DNA of 64,000 bases, taken from NCBI RefSeq assembly GCF_001540865.1, contig NW_017893345.1:44955-108954 (forward strand). Direction: 5' to 3'. The position numbers and the translations under genes are program-made. Within the stretch, counting starts at the first letter, position 1; every line of letters starts with the position of its first letter. The notes under the pieces are model-generated. The model had not been told where the DNA came from and made no database searches. It saw only the letters and a program-made list of their open reading frames with translations. Origin of the DNA: Ananas comosus. Its lineage: Eukaryota; Streptophyta; Magnoliopsida; Poales; Bromeliaceae. Below are positions 34,255-47,149 of the stretch, piece by piece.

Positions 34255-37086
34255 TGTAAGGAAGTGAATTCTCGAAGTACGAGAGTTGGACTTCATTCAG
34301 AATCGACCAAGGGTCGTGTTGGTGAGCTTTGGAAAAGCCAAAGATACTAAAATCACCAAAAGTGCATTGGAAATGAGTCCACGAAAGCAAATAGTGCAAA
34401 ACTTGCACTGGAGCAAAATTGCTCTCGGGGACCGGTCCCTGGCAGGGAGGGACCAGTCTCATCAGCTGGTGTCACGGGGTTGCTTGAGGCAATCGGTCCC
34501 TGGAAGGGAGGGACCGGTTCCCGAACGCGTGACCCAAGCTGAAGCTCTCGGGGACCGGGCCCAAGTCGGGGAGACCGGTCCCTCCGCGCGCAGAATGCCC
34601 AGTAAGGGCAGTGCACAGGGTGAAAAGTTGAGAGGGCCAGCTGGATATTGTTACAATAAGAGGGCTTGTGGTCCCTCTCTCTTCCTCAGCCCCTCATTTC
34701 CCTCTCTTCCTCACTCACACTCTCTCTCTCTCTAGAAAAAGAAAGAGAAAAAGAAGAAGAAGAAGAAGAAAAGAAAAGGAAAAGAAGGAAGAAAAGGAAG
34801 GAGAAGAAGAAGGGGATCAAGGAAAAGAAGCTTTTGGACTTCTCCCTCTTCCTCTTCTTTCTCTTTTGAGCTAACCTAGAGGTAAGCTTCTAACCCTAGC
34901 TTATGAAATTCAGNCTCAGGAAGGCCCAACCGATTCCCGAACGAGTGACCCGAGCTGAAGCGCTCGGGGACCGGTCCCAGGTCGGGGAGACCGGTCCCTC
35001 TGGGCGAAAAATGCCCAGTAAGGGCAGTGCACAGAGATGAAAGTTGAGGGATTTGTTTGGATATTGTTACATTAGAGTATGTAGGCCCCCCCTCTCTCTC
35101 CAACCCTCATTTCACTCTCCCTCACACTCTTTTCTCTTCCTCTCTCTCTCTAGAAGAGAAAGAACAAAACAGAAGAAGAAGAAAAGAGAAGGAAGAAAAG
35201 GAAGAAAAGGAAGGAGAAGAAGAAGGAGATCAAGCTAGAGGAAGCTTTGGACCTCTCCCTCTTCCTCTCTTCTCTCTTTGAAGCTACAACAAGAGGTAGG
35301 CTTCTAACCCTAGATGTGAAATTTAGGATTTTTGGGTTTTAGCTCTTTGGATGGGGTCAAATAGACCCCTAGCACCATTGTTGGTGGATTAAAACTAAAG
35401 TTAGGGTTCCAAAATGCAAATGGTAAGATGTGAACCCTAGGGCTCCAAAATAGGATTTTTGGTAAAGTATGAGATTGATCTCACTTGAGGTCTTGGAAAC
35501 CTAATTGGTACGTGCCTAAATGCGGGGGCGAAGTCGGATTTTGCATTCGTCAAGCGGGTGAAAAGCTTTTGGCAAAACAAGACCGACCGAGCTTCATTTG
35601 GACCAAGAAGGCTAAAGCCTCGCCGTAACGTTCGTTGGAGGGCATTTCTAGAGCCTCCATACCCTCAAGAGGTAGGGGGTGTCATCCCGAAGCAACCGGG
35701 TTTCCTTTTATGTCTAAGTTATATATATATATGATTGATCATATCGCACTATAGGAATAGTAGTTGTACATTTCCATTTCCTTGCATGCTTTCTTGGTAG
35801 TGTAGCGAGGTGAGCTTAACACGTGGACTAGGATAGCATGAGGATTGGGTCTTGTGACATAGAATCCTATAGCGGCATAAAGAGCCGAACTTGGACATAT
35901 GATAGCCTAGAAAAATGGCATTGAACTAGTGTGGTAGAAGCACTATGACATGAACGAGTGGCATGTAGAATAATTGAGACATTTACTACAATGACTGAAC
36001 GAGTGGCATCGAATCTAGTGTAGTAAACGTGACATGAACCTAGGGATAATAGAAGTCCCAACATTGATTATATATCATGATTGTGCAGCAGAGGCACATT
36101 GACCCTAGTAGACAGGGTATCCTCTTGAGAGGATTGGATCATACTCACTAGTCTGTTTTCGCTTGTCGGTGGTCGCTCCACCGAAGCACGAGTCTTCGGA
36201 GTACTTCACTAGGGGCAGACGTAGTTGTCCCGCAGACGGTCTCGGTGTGCGAGTGCAGCTTCTCCTCACCTATGAGATTGAGAGTGAGTCGAGGGAACCT
36301 ACGGGTTAGCCGAGTAGATTGGGTAATAAACATGAAATGCATAGTAGACTTGTATTATTACTTTGAGTAGACATAGTGTATGTTGTAGATTGCATTGCTA
36401 TGTACTTTTCTATACTCATGACATGATACTAGCATGATAGTAGTTGTTGCATGCATCGTTATCATTGGTGGCATGATAGAGTAGTTGCAGTTCATTACTA
36501 TATATATCTATCTCTCTATCTGTGCCAGCTTAAACCTAGTGGAAAAATCGACGGAGTCGGCGGCCGAACCCACTGGGAACTATATTTATATAGTTCTCAC
36601 CCCGTGTGGGTTTGGGGTATAGGTACACAGAGGCGAGCCGAGCGAGGATCGCGGCAAGGGCATAGCGCCCTAAGTGAGTAGTTAGTAGCTTTCTTTTTTT
36701 GCATATAGAGTACCCTCGTGTACTAGATGATGTGTATTTTGGATAGACATGGAAAGCTATGACGTATTTTGGGAAAAACATGTATTTACATTTTGAAAGA
36801 TGAAAATGTAATTAACCAAATGATGTAACTATTGAATGGTTGTAATAGTTAAACTATCTCTCTTTATACACTTGTACATTTACTTGTGGTTCTTGCTCTT
36901 AGTCGTATTACACTTGTGTGCATCATATTGATCATGTATATTATTTAAGCATTCCCTGGGCGCTTAATTGTACTTGATCAGGTTGTTTAGCCTTGAGCGG
37001 ACAGGGGAGGTACTGTCCGTTCGGCGTCCGTCCGCCGCGCCAGGACCGGACCAAATTGGTAGCGGTCTCGGGGCGGGGGCGTGACT
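34255..37086 (+). mobile_element. Family C LTR (C2) in an intron, with internal duplication and an N
   Basis: The LTR runs from TGTAAGGAAGTG to CGGGGGCGTGACT. Flanking pentamers TTTGT (34250-34254) and TCTGT (37087-37091) differ at one base, so the target duplication is imperfect. U3 has GGGACCGGTCCC-type boxes (about 34428-34580 and 34970-35000). A segment of about 410 bp (34501-34913) is repeated with clear divergence at 34917-35325, and a single N at 34914 separates the copies. Each copy ends in a CT-rich leader, a purine block rich in AAG/GAA and a splice-like GGTA-GCTTCTAACCCTAG. The U5 hairpin is at 36575-36599. No internal region is seen. Confidence 0.78.
34914..34914. other. Ambiguous base N
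   Basis: The only N noticed in the window. It lies exactly between two diverged copies of the same LTR segment, so it may mark a join between contigs or two collapsed LTR copies. Confidence 0.95.
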
Positions 37087-38228
37087 TCTGTAGTAGGATA
37101 CAAGATAGAAGATTACCAGTAGTACCACAACAAATTATTAAAATCAACTTCTGCACGTGACTACTGTATGAATGCTATTTTTTGAAACAAAGGTAAAGAA
37201 CATTTTGACGACAATAAAAACTTACAGCACCAACAAAAAGAATATACAAGCTGAAACACTATTGCGCTACTGCTTAAAATATTTTGGAAAGATACAAGCA
37301 CGTAAAATCAGAAAACACCAAACTAAGACCGCAAAACGGCTCTTCTCTGGCCAAAGTACAGAATGTACAGAAAGAGCCAGTTTATGTAGATGAACATCGA
37401 AATACAACATGTCAGCTTGAAATCTCTGAGATAAAGCATATAAACAAAAAAATACAAGCGTAGCAGTTATCAACCTTGAGCAAGAACCACAATAGCATGA
37501 AAGAGTCAACCTACTTAGCCCTCTAGGTCCTCTACAGGCTTGGTTACACTCTCGAACCACTGTTCAGGTAGGCAAGATATAGCTATTTTTCCATATTAGG
37601 AGAAATTTAAAACTTGTTGTGACTGAACAGAGAGATTAAGCTATTATTTCGGTTCTTACAAATGTAGAAGCAAATAAATGTAGATTAAGTCATTGATGCT
37701 CGTCATCAGCAATCATCACAAAGTGGTGCAAATGCGGTGGTGGTGAATGGGTTTAAGTGCACTGCTCTGGACTGACATTTGGTTTGTTGGTTGGTTTAAT
37801 AGCAGCACAGTACCTAGGCCTACATGCAATGGCCAAAAATAAAAGATGTATTCAATGCTCTCAAATTAGAATCAAGGAAGGAAAATGAATAAAGGTAAAG
37901 TTCAATAGAAGATCGAATACGGACAAATTGGAGGATTAAGTGCTCTTTAGGAGAGTCCAGGGGTCTACACATTAAACTAAAAGGAGACCAATAACAGTGT
38001 TATTCGACAAAGAATTTTTTTCTTTTTTGTTTTTTGGGATGGTTGTTTTTGGTTTGACTGATTGCCCCCGTGGGGGGAAGGGAGGGGTGGGGTTGGTGGT
38101 GTGCGCATGCGAGAGAGAGAGAGAGAGAGAGTGGCAAGTCAAAGAAATCATGATTTACACTAATTGGGGAAAACGCGCTCCATATTTTAGAAATAGAAAT
38201 TCACATTAGGCATCATAACACAACATAC
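37087..38228. other. Intron-like DNA with a GA microsatellite
   Basis: Between the family C LTR and the next exon there is no exon that I can support. A minus-strand open piece near 37400 (SQRFQADMLYFDVHLHKL) could be an additional exon but lacks convincing splice sites. A GA run of about 21 bases is at 38111-38131. Confidence 0.4.
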
Positions 38229-39266
38229 CGGAGAAGTCTCCTTGCATTTGTTGAGCAAATTGTTAGTGAAATCACCATAGGGAGGCAGTAGTCTGCTAAA
38301 TTCTTCATGTGTCTGAGCAACATAAAGATTACACTATTATGCCATGAAGACAATACAGCAGTATGCGAAAGCCAACAGTTAAAATACCTGTTTCACTGTT
38401 TGTCGCTTAGCTCCAGCCATTCGTTTGATGATTTTTAATAAATCATCCCTGTAACCCTACAAAATGGATTGTCTTTTAGAACCAAGGATAAAACAATACC
38501 ACTTACAAATACTTCATCAATACCTCAATTATCAAAGGATGGAACCGCCAGTACATGTCAAAAAAAAGTCCATGGAGGTCCTTGAAAGAGAAGAGTTAAA
38601 TAATTAGATTGACGTTCATAAATAAACTCGTAATCCAAAATCGAGCAATATATTCAAAACAATCACCTCAAGGGCCAAACATATCTCGTACTCAGAAATA
38701 GTAGAATCGCAGAGAGATGTAAGATGACCCTTCTCCTTTAGCCATTCAACTTGCTTACCAATCTCATGATTCCACTACAACAAGATTAAAAACAATTAAT
38801 AGTAATCCACAGAAATAAATTACTAGAAACAGTTGAGAAAGCAACCTGCATATATGGTGCCAAATCACAGAGCTTTTCGACTAACTTGTAGTATGTATCA
38901 TAGTAATGCACGATATTAGATTTGGTGCACCTTAGCTGCATAAAGACAAAATAAATACTTGTTTCAATAGTAACAAATGTTGCGTTGAGATACTTACTCT
39001 TATACACTCTTCAGCTCCTATGAAATTAGGTGGGATCAAACCCTTCATCTCCAGCTCTTTATGCAGATCCACCGGGCACCTGTAGAACTACATGTGAACA
39101 AAGAAGAATTTTGTTAAAATTAGTTCAAGAAATAAGTAAAATTTTAATATAATTACTTAAAAATAAATAACCATAGTGCATCGATACTTACATCTACAGA
39201 ATCCAAGGAATACAACGTTTTTGTAAAGTTTACTAGTCTAATAGCCTCTTGTTTATAATAGTGTTC
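38229..39266 (-). CDS. Central exon cluster of the large minus-strand gene
   Basis: Seven exons in transcript order: 39266-39192 (75 nt), 39087-38998 (90), 38935-38846 (90), 38774-38667 (108), 38580-38524 (57), 38456-38388 (69), 38312-38229 (84). All have AG/GT borders, all are exact multiples of three, all are open in phase 0 and none contains a stop; by chance this is very unlikely. Pieces read EHYYKQEAIRLVNFTKTL, YRCPVDLHKELEMKGLIPP, KSNIVHYYDTYYKLVEKL, GKQVEWLKEKGHLTSLCD, FDMYWRFHPLIIE, DDLLKIIKRMAGAKRQ and FSRLLPPYGDFTNNLL. The composition suggests a soluble, mostly helical protein. I do not recognise the family. No decay is visible, so the gene may be functional. Confidence 0.75.
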
Positions 39267-40862
39267 CTGAATAGAAAAAATGAAAAATTAATCTTACTCC
39301 AAAATATACCCCGTAATACAAAACAAGCAAAAAAAGAAAAGAGGGATGCTCAAGGTGCGCGAAGAAAGAGCAAGCAGTTTACAATCTTACACATTAATAG
39401 TGTTGACAAAGCGATGATAAAAAGAAGGAACAATGGATACAGGATAGAAGACATAAAAGAGAAGAGGAATAATAATCAGATTTTTTTAAAAAAAAAAGAA
39501 GAATTATTGTCATGTGACACTTAAAAGCACATTACATCTCCTATGAAGATTTTAAATTTCATGATAATACAAGGGAAAACATAAATACACAAGGTAACCT
39601 CGACCGCTACAGTCAATCCACATGTTTACATGTTCAAACAACTCCATGCATTAATACTAGAAGGTTTCAGTTTGGAGGTTGTATCTTAAACGTTAGGTAA
39701 AACTGCATGAAACTAACCTGAACTATGGATCTTTTGGATTTGGCTACCTAAACTTTCAAAATTTTGATTTTACTACCAAACCTTTCAATTTGTTTGATTT
39801 GACTCAGTCAAAGTAGTTTGACTTCAAATTGGAACGCATCGTTTATCTTACACATGTTAATTAGTATATTTTAGACAATTCTCATAATTACATATTCATT
39901 AAAGTAGTTAGCCTAAATTTTGGAGCCAATCGCGTTGACTAACTCAAGTTGAACTAATTGAAAGGTTGGGTAGTAAAATCAAAATTTTGAAAGTTTGGGT
40001 AGCAAAATCCAAATGGTCCATATTTCAGATAAGTTCCCTAAATGTTATTATGGCTACTTTTTGAACAGTATGCAGTTCCATGGAGCCTTATCATTTGAAA
40101 GCTTTTTTCCATCAATCTTAAATTACTAATACTTTCTCTGACCTTCCTTTGGCTGGTAATTTTTTAAAAAAAAAAAATTATAACCATTACATAGCTGCTA
40201 TCTAAACTATAACTCTCTGACAATTGGAACATATATCCCTCCACATATAACGTTGTCCGCAAGCATTTCATTATAAATGCTAGGAAAAGCAGTGCATGCG
40301 ATGGTGCAGGCGCATATGAGAAATGTAATCCCTTAACAATGTTGCCTAGAAAAAAGCAGCCTAGAGGTACATGTCTACATGAGTAAGTTGACCACGACAA
40401 GTATGTCATTAGCTGCTTAAATACTTCCTTAGAACCATGCGTAGATACTCCTAACAAACATTCAATTATTAACCAAATTCACAGTTAGACTTCTTTAACG
40501 TAAATTTCAGCATTATCCTTGCTATATTATAATGCTTAATGCTCTACGGAAAGTGTGGGGAGAGCCTGTAAAAGTTATGGGACTTCTCTATATTTCATTA
40601 ATCCCTTTCATTTTGATATGCACTCTTTATTTTCTAAAGTTTTGATCTGTAAATGCTTCTTACGTGGACACGTATGCACTTACCTATAGCAAAATTATGA
40701 TGCAATCGTCAATACAACCTACTCCTTCCTCTCCCTCCCAACAAAAGAGGATAAAAAATGAGTGCATTTAGGATGCTGTAGATACCATTTAGCACCATTT
40801 AGCATCATGGACCTTTGCATTTTATCTTACTTTCTGCCTATGTAAGGCTAATTAGATTAAGT
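39267..40862. other. Intron-like DNA
   Basis: AT-rich, with no exon supported. An imperfect inverted repeat is visible around 39725-40025 ('ttggatttgg' and 'actaccaaacctttcaa' on the left, 'gaaaggttgggtagtaaaatc' on the right), which could be a small MITE-like element. Poly-A runs occur near 39488 and 40166. Confidence 0.4.
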
Positions 40863-41396
40863 TGTGACACCCCCAGGTTTGGAATAGCCTTATATATAAG
40901 ATATAATGGACAAAACCTGTTAACACAGCTATAGCATTTTGGGCAGCAATGGCTAGGCCAAGAGGCTAAGAGCATTAAGCGTGCTGGGACTAGAGTAGTT
41001 CTAGGATGGATGAGGCCCAGAGGAAACGAGCGCATCATAGTTGGTACCAAAGCCAATCAACAGCAGAACGTGTGATACAAATCTCAGTTGAGCTAAGATC
41101 TGAATGACAGGCTAAACCAAGATCTGAAAATGACAGGCTTAGGATCATAATGACAAGGCTAGCAAGATGAGGCTTGGATGAAGGCTAGCAAGATGAGGCT
41201 TACATCATCGAAGCCTGACGGGAATGTCAAGGCTTAAAGGGAGGAGGAATGCAACAACCCCATGATTTGAAATAGTTCTATATACAAGATATATAGGGCT
41301 AAAACCTCTTAACCTCTCTAAGATATTTTGGGCAGTGGCTAGGCCCAAGAGATTAAGAGGGTTAAACGTAGTAGTTCTAGGACAGGTGACCCCCAG
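40863..41396 (+). mobile_element. Cassandra-like TRIM carrying 5S rRNA-like LTRs
   Basis: The 5' LTR is 40863-41037 (TGTGACACCCCCAGG to GCGCATCA). It contains a segment close to the 3' half of plant 5S rRNA (TTAAGCGTGCTGGGAC, then AGTAGTTCTAGGATGGATGA), including the region of the RNA polymerase III internal promoter. A degenerate initiator tRNA-Met primer site follows (TGGTACCAAAGCCA, 41042-41055, two mismatches). A short non-coding interior ends in a polypurine tract (AAAGGGAGGAGGAA, 41236-41249), and a 3' LTR starts with TG at 41250 and loses similarity near 41396. 5S-bearing LTRs, no coding capacity and very small size are the hallmarks of Cassandra. About 45 bp flanking each LTR are also similar (40818-40862 and 41402-41455). 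Confidence 0.7.
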
Positions 41397-42672
41397 CTAT
41401 AACATTTTATCTTACTTCTTTTTCTCTATAAGGCCTGATTAGATTGTAGTGCATCAAATTTAAAAGTCTCAACAGCTTGGCCAAAGCTACTTCAACCCAA
41501 AGTTAACTAGTTCAGTAATACCAAAGCCTTTGCCCTTACATACTCAAGCATTCCGCTTACTGGGGAATCAAAGGCACTTTGAAGTTTAATCGATTTGAGT
41601 AATTCGGATCATACTTTGTCGACATAATAGCTTTTACTAAGTTCATTTTCCTTTTTGCTTCAAGGCCCAATCAGTGCCACTGTTGATGCTAATTTGCTGC
41701 GATTGGAATCTGTTTTTGTAGCACACTAAACTTTAGTAAATGGCAAGGTTCTAGTGTAAGCATAGTACTTTGAACTATTTTAAATGTTTTGAGGGTTGTT
41801 TGTGTTATATCTGCCTATTTCTGGAGCATATTAGGTGTGAGAACGGACTTTCGACATCAAAATTTGCAAAGTGCAGGTTTTAGTGTTGAGTACCGGTACT
41901 GGATGTTGGTACCGATACCCTGTAGAGTGCCAAATTGGCCAGCTCTCAGGTTTGAGGAGCTGGGGCGTTGAGTACCGGTACTGGTTGGTGAGTACCAGTA
42001 CCGAACTGGGTGTCGGTACTGCATCGGGCTGGTACCGATACACCGTATTAAACCCGACGGTCTAGCGCTCCGGTTTGGTGTCTTTGTGCTGGGTACCGAT
42101 AACTGCATTTCATGCAGTTTGCTATTTGAGAGCTTTTGAGAGGCCTTTTTGGGATTGTTACATTAGTGTATATCCCTAGCACCCCTCATTCTTGGTCTTC
42201 TTCTGTGCTGGGACCTGAGGGTAAGCTTTTCCTCTCTCTCTCTCTCTCTAGATTTCCTCTCTAATCTCATGTAGATTTAAAGATTTGATCTTGTTTTCTT
42301 CTTTCTTTCCATGGAAGCTTGCTTGGTGAACCCTATAGGAGTCTTGGAAGTGAAGCTAGAAGCTTAGTTCAGGATTAAACTCCAACCCTAGCTCAAGTTT
42401 AGCTTGGTTTGGAGTTTTCTTGAAGGTTAGTAACCTAATTGCTACTCTTGATTGTGTTTTTGTGAAGATTTGTGGAATTAAACCTAGTTATGGAAAAACT
42501 AGGATTTAATTTAGAGATTCTTGTTGTGAGGCTTTTGGAACCTAATTGATGAGTGTAGAACTCTCTTTTAGGTAGGATTTGAAGCTTTGTAACGTCGATT
42601 TGGACTTTGGTCAGATTCTTCTTGAGTAAAGGTATTTTCCACCTATTTTGGACTTGAGTTTTGGTTATTTTT

Positions 42673-42700
42673 AGAGTCGACCTGCAGGCATGCAAGCTTG
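42673..42700. other. Cloning-vector polylinker remnant
   Basis: Twenty-eight bases match the pUC/lacZ multiple cloning site also used in common BAC vectors: the end of the XbaI side, then SalI, PstI/SbfI, SphI and HindIII sites directly abutting in the vector order, with AAGCTT at 42694-42699 and one further vector G. It lies inside an LTR where relatives have no such sequence. A match of this length by chance is not credible, so it is vector left at a clone end. Confidence 0.93.
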
Positions 42701-44598
42701 TAACACTTTTAGAAATTCTCTTAGGGTACTAGGAGCTTGACGGACAACTTCATTCAAAGGAACGAAAGGGATCGAAGAATATCCGGTGGGTTTAACCTCA
42801 CCGAAATGGGTAAACTCCCTCTATATCTTCTATGTTATTATAAGACATAATTTGGTGCATATCCATGCTAGTTAGGACATGGTAGAAATTTTGAATGCAT
42901 GATACATTCATGAGACATGTAGAATTTCATACTCTATTTAGTAAAGGTTTATCATGTAGACTTGTACACTAAATGGCACTAGATAGCATGTAATAGTATT
43001 TTCCTCTTATGCAACATTAGGATGCATGATAGAGATGAGTAAATGAAAGTCCTATGGGACTTCGCGTGGTTAGGAAATTATTGAGTTCGATTTGCATACT
43101 AATTAATATACTTGTTTTAGCCAAGGGCAAATATGACCTACTGCATGGTAGAGACAAATTGTAAAGTTAAGCATGTTGTACCTAACTAGTTGAACAACTA
43201 AGTGAGCATTATGACATTGTACTCGACCTTTCGGTCGTTAGTCGTATTTCATGTTTTAGACATAACGAATGAGATTACGACGCCTTTGGGCGATCAATAA
43301 TAGGGGCAAACGCATAACGCATATAATACTAATTGAATGAATTGCTTGCATGATAACTCCCATACTCCATATAGTGGAGACCTTGGTAGCAAAGCATATG
43401 CATGGCAATATGGCATACATTATAATTTTTGTGAGCATTCTTGTGATTCTTTGGATATGGCATTAGTAATGACTCTCTTGACTATAGTAGAAATAGAGTG
43501 GGTGAAACCCGACAGAGTCTTGAATGTTATATGGACCCTTACGTGTTTGAGATACGATGCATATTGATAGAGTCCTACCTAGTTAATTGAATGAGTTATA
43601 ACTCAAATAAAATAGTATCCGACCTTCGAGTCGATGTTGTGATTCCATGTTTTAGACATGATGATTGGGCATTTGAAATGTGGACACCATGCTATTGATC
43701 ACACTTGCTTGCCATTGTGCTCATTTGCACAAGCTTGTGAGGGTCGCTCCCTACAAGTCGGCACTCCGGAGAAGCCTTGCAACGATAGATCGCCCGTGCG
43801 GGATTGGGCGCCGAAGTGGATTGCCGTGAAAAGTGTTGACTACCGCGAGGCCATTAGGCACGGCACGAGCCGAGACTTTACCACGTGTAAGTCCCTCGTT
43901 GACTGGGTAAATGTAATTAAACTTGACATCGTACATCACCAGCAGTTGATGCATATATAGTAGATGGATATACTAGTCGGTTACTATCTCGTGGCTCTTT
44001 TTGATGCATTTCTAGAAAATGGACATTTATGTTAGTCCTTATCAATATTGACAACTTTCGTGGTAGTAAATCTACACCAATGTTGATTAGTATAGATGCA
44101 TGATTATATTGACAATGAAAAGTATTGTTCTTTAATCTGTTGTTAAAGTTTAACAATGATGAGCATGTAAACTTGCATATGCATTTACTTAAGCATGTGA
44201 CAATAGGAAATCATATCTGTTAGTTTACATTATTATGTTGAGGCATGACTTAGTAATAAATTTGTTTATTTACTTGTCATCTTTATGTTACTCACATTTT
44301 GTATGTTAGCATGCCTCAGTTAACCTAGTGGTGTATTTCACCACTCTCGGCGACTTACCCATTGGGAACTATTGTTTAATAGTTCTCACCTCCATTGGTT
44401 GTTTGTTTTTGTTTCAGAGCCTTCCGCAGCGGGAGAGGCTAGGAATCGTGGTAAGGAGTTAGCGTCTAGCTAGAGCCTCTGCGGTGTTATCATAGTTGGA
44501 CCCGTCGACATCTTTCTTTTTGTTTATTGTTGAAAGATGTACTATGTATTTGTTTAGAGATTTACTAGTTTTCTTCTTTTCCAGTTGTATGTACTTAT

Positions 44599-47149
44599 CG
44601 TCATGCCCCGGGAATCAGCATAGGCCCGCCCGAGGCGTGCCCAGACCCGCCATATGCCTGCACATATAAGGCGTCTACAACACTAAAGATATAAAAGCAA
44701 GGAAAAGTAAGACCACTATAGATATCAGAGTAACCAGCAGCTAAATTCTAACAACAAGTAGAGGAAAAAGAAAACTAATCCACTAAAGATAAAACATAAA
44801 GTAGATACATCAACTGTCTCAAAATACAAAATGGGTGGTCTCTATACATGGTACAACTCTCACCTCTCCAAAATAAAACCGATGAGAGGTAGACCACCTA
44901 TCGATACGTCCCTCGCCAAAGGGCTAGCTCGAGGCGATGCCCTTTCCGCAATCCCTAGCATCGCCCGGTATGTAAGGCTCTGAAAAGGAAACAAGAAACA
45001 GGGAGCGTGAGAACTATAATTTATAGTTCCCAGTGGGTAATTACTGACCTCAGCACAATGCACCACTAGGCCCAAAAGGGTAAGATAGGTATGAAAAGCA
45101 ATAGAAATAAACTGCAGATAGGAAAGCATGTATAAATGCTAAACTACTATGCCATAAACAATATGATGTCAATATGTTGTACATACACTCTACCATGATC
45201 AAATATGTCCAAAACATAACTAGTATGATCCCACACGGCAAACAAGTATACTGTAATGCAATGAGCGATATTACTAGGCATACTACATGTCTTAAATGTC
45301 CAAAGCTATGCATTAAGCATGTCAAGCTAATCCAACTACTACACCCTATCTAGTAGTGATTATCATTTATGGATTGTTATCATTGTTCAATCTTGTTTAA
45401 GGACTTACACAAGTGTAGTCCAGCTTGTTCCACCTATGTGCGGGTGGTAGCTCCAACATTCCCACTCTAGGAATGAGTCTATCCCTCCTGACCCCGTAGG
45501 TTTCTCGATACCGCACGAGCGAACATAAGTCACATAAGCCAACTCCGGAGTGCCGGCTTGTAGGGAGCAACCCTCACAAGCATGTGCGAATAAGCACAAA
45601 TGGCAAGCAAGCATAGTCATCGTCTCAAGTACCCAATCATCATGTCTCTAACATGATAACCATCACTAATAACCCATCAGTCTAGTTCTATGTCACAAGG
45701 TGATGTTCCAACTTTCACTAAGTCTAGTACCTCTTTATGACACTATAACATTGCTATATCTAAGCATGTTCCAATTCCCATGCCTCTTTATGGCATTATC
45801 ACAAGGTTCACATACAACCCCAGGCTCAATGTCGCTTTATGACATTAGCTCACTAATTTACATGATTTTCAAGTCTCAAGCCTCTTTATGGCCTAATGTA
45901 TTCTCATAATTCCAAACAAGGTTTATGTCCAAGGCATAATACATTTACCATGTCTACTATATAAAGCATGATTCCAAGTCTCAATTAGAATGCTAAACCC
46001 ATGTATAAGTCCCACACGCAAGCTCTCTACTACATAGAGGTCCGAAAATGCATTGTATATAACACAATCATTTCAAGCATTCTAAAATTCATAATTAATA
46101 CATCTAACATGAAAATGCATGATGTTTCATTTTACGATACATAAATCCACAAGAATGAGATTTTCTCATTCTTAGATGAGGTCAAATCCACCGAAACTTG
46201 CGCAACCCTTCGTTTGCTCCAACGGGAGTGTCCACTAGCCTCCTAGCACCCTAGAAGCATCAAAAAGTGAGCTACACGAAGCTAACGAACAACCACAAGA
46301 GTAAACATTAACCATCTAGACATAAGGGGCCAAAATCTCACCTATAGTGTAGAAATCTCCCTACAAAGCTCAAATGGGAACCAAATCCCTTCCAAAGCAA
46401 CCTAAACCAAGGTTCTAATCCAATTAGATTGGCACAAAAAGCCTCTAATCAAAAAGCCCCAAATAAACCCTAGGTTTTCCATTCTAGGGTTTCACCTCCC
46501 AAAACCACCAAATCTAGGTCTAGAGAGGAGAAGTGAGCAACTAAACCCAATAAAAGTTCCAAACCAAGCCCCAAGAGTGAGGATCTCCTCTCAAACAAGC
46601 CCTAAGTCCAAGCCTTCAAGCATCAACAAGGTGGGAAGAGAGGGAAAGGGAGATGTCCCAAGGCCTTCAAGCTTGATCCTCTTCCTCTTCTTCTTCTTCT
46701 TCTTCTTCTTGAGAGAGAAAGAGAAAGAAATGAGAAAGAGTGAGGGAAATGAGAGAGGGAGAGACCCCTGCCCCCTCTACATACTCTGAGAGACGAAACA
46801 AATGCAGAAAAACCCCCCCACTTCACCTCTCTCACACAGCCCAGATTGGGCTGACTTCGGGCAGAGGGACCAGTCTCTCCCACCTGGGACCGGTCCCTCA
46901 GGACCCTTCCGCAGTCTGCGCGTTCAGGAACCGGTCTCTCTGACCCGGGGGACCGGTTGCCTCAGGGGGACCGGTCTCTCCCACCAGGGACCGGTCCCCG
47001 AGAGTGAAACTCTCAGGACTTAGCCAAAAATCCAGAATTCGAACTTTTAGGTCGGAATACAGTCTACGACCCTCTACCAAGCGTGGAAAAGCTCAGAGCA
47101 CAAATCAAACACTCAAACCTTGCAATTTGCAAAGGTCCAGTGTGTTACA
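44599..47149 (-). mobile_element. Family A solo LTR (A3), minus strand, nested
   Basis: The 2551-bp LTR is in reverse orientation: CGTCATGCCCCGGG at the left (terminal TG mutated to CG) and GGTCCAGTGTGTTACA at the right. The target duplication CTTAT is at 44594-44598 and 47150-47154. Inverted U3 boxes here are of the GGGACCGGTCCC/GAACCGGTCTC kind (46870-47000), unlike the GTACCGGTAC boxes of other family A members, although the LTR ends are family A. The hairpin is at 45009-45031. A TTC microsatellite occurs at about 46682-46710. Confidence 0.9.

Noticed and set aside
34140..34350. His/Thr/Cys-rich open frames around a CA/CG repeat
   Set aside because: Low-complexity sequence (GCACATGCA, CGCGCGCG) with no codon structure.
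34666..34874. Lys/Glu/Arg-rich small protein
   Set aside because: Translation of an AAG/GAA purine tract in the LTR leader; the duplicate at 35157-35240 shows the same in different frames.
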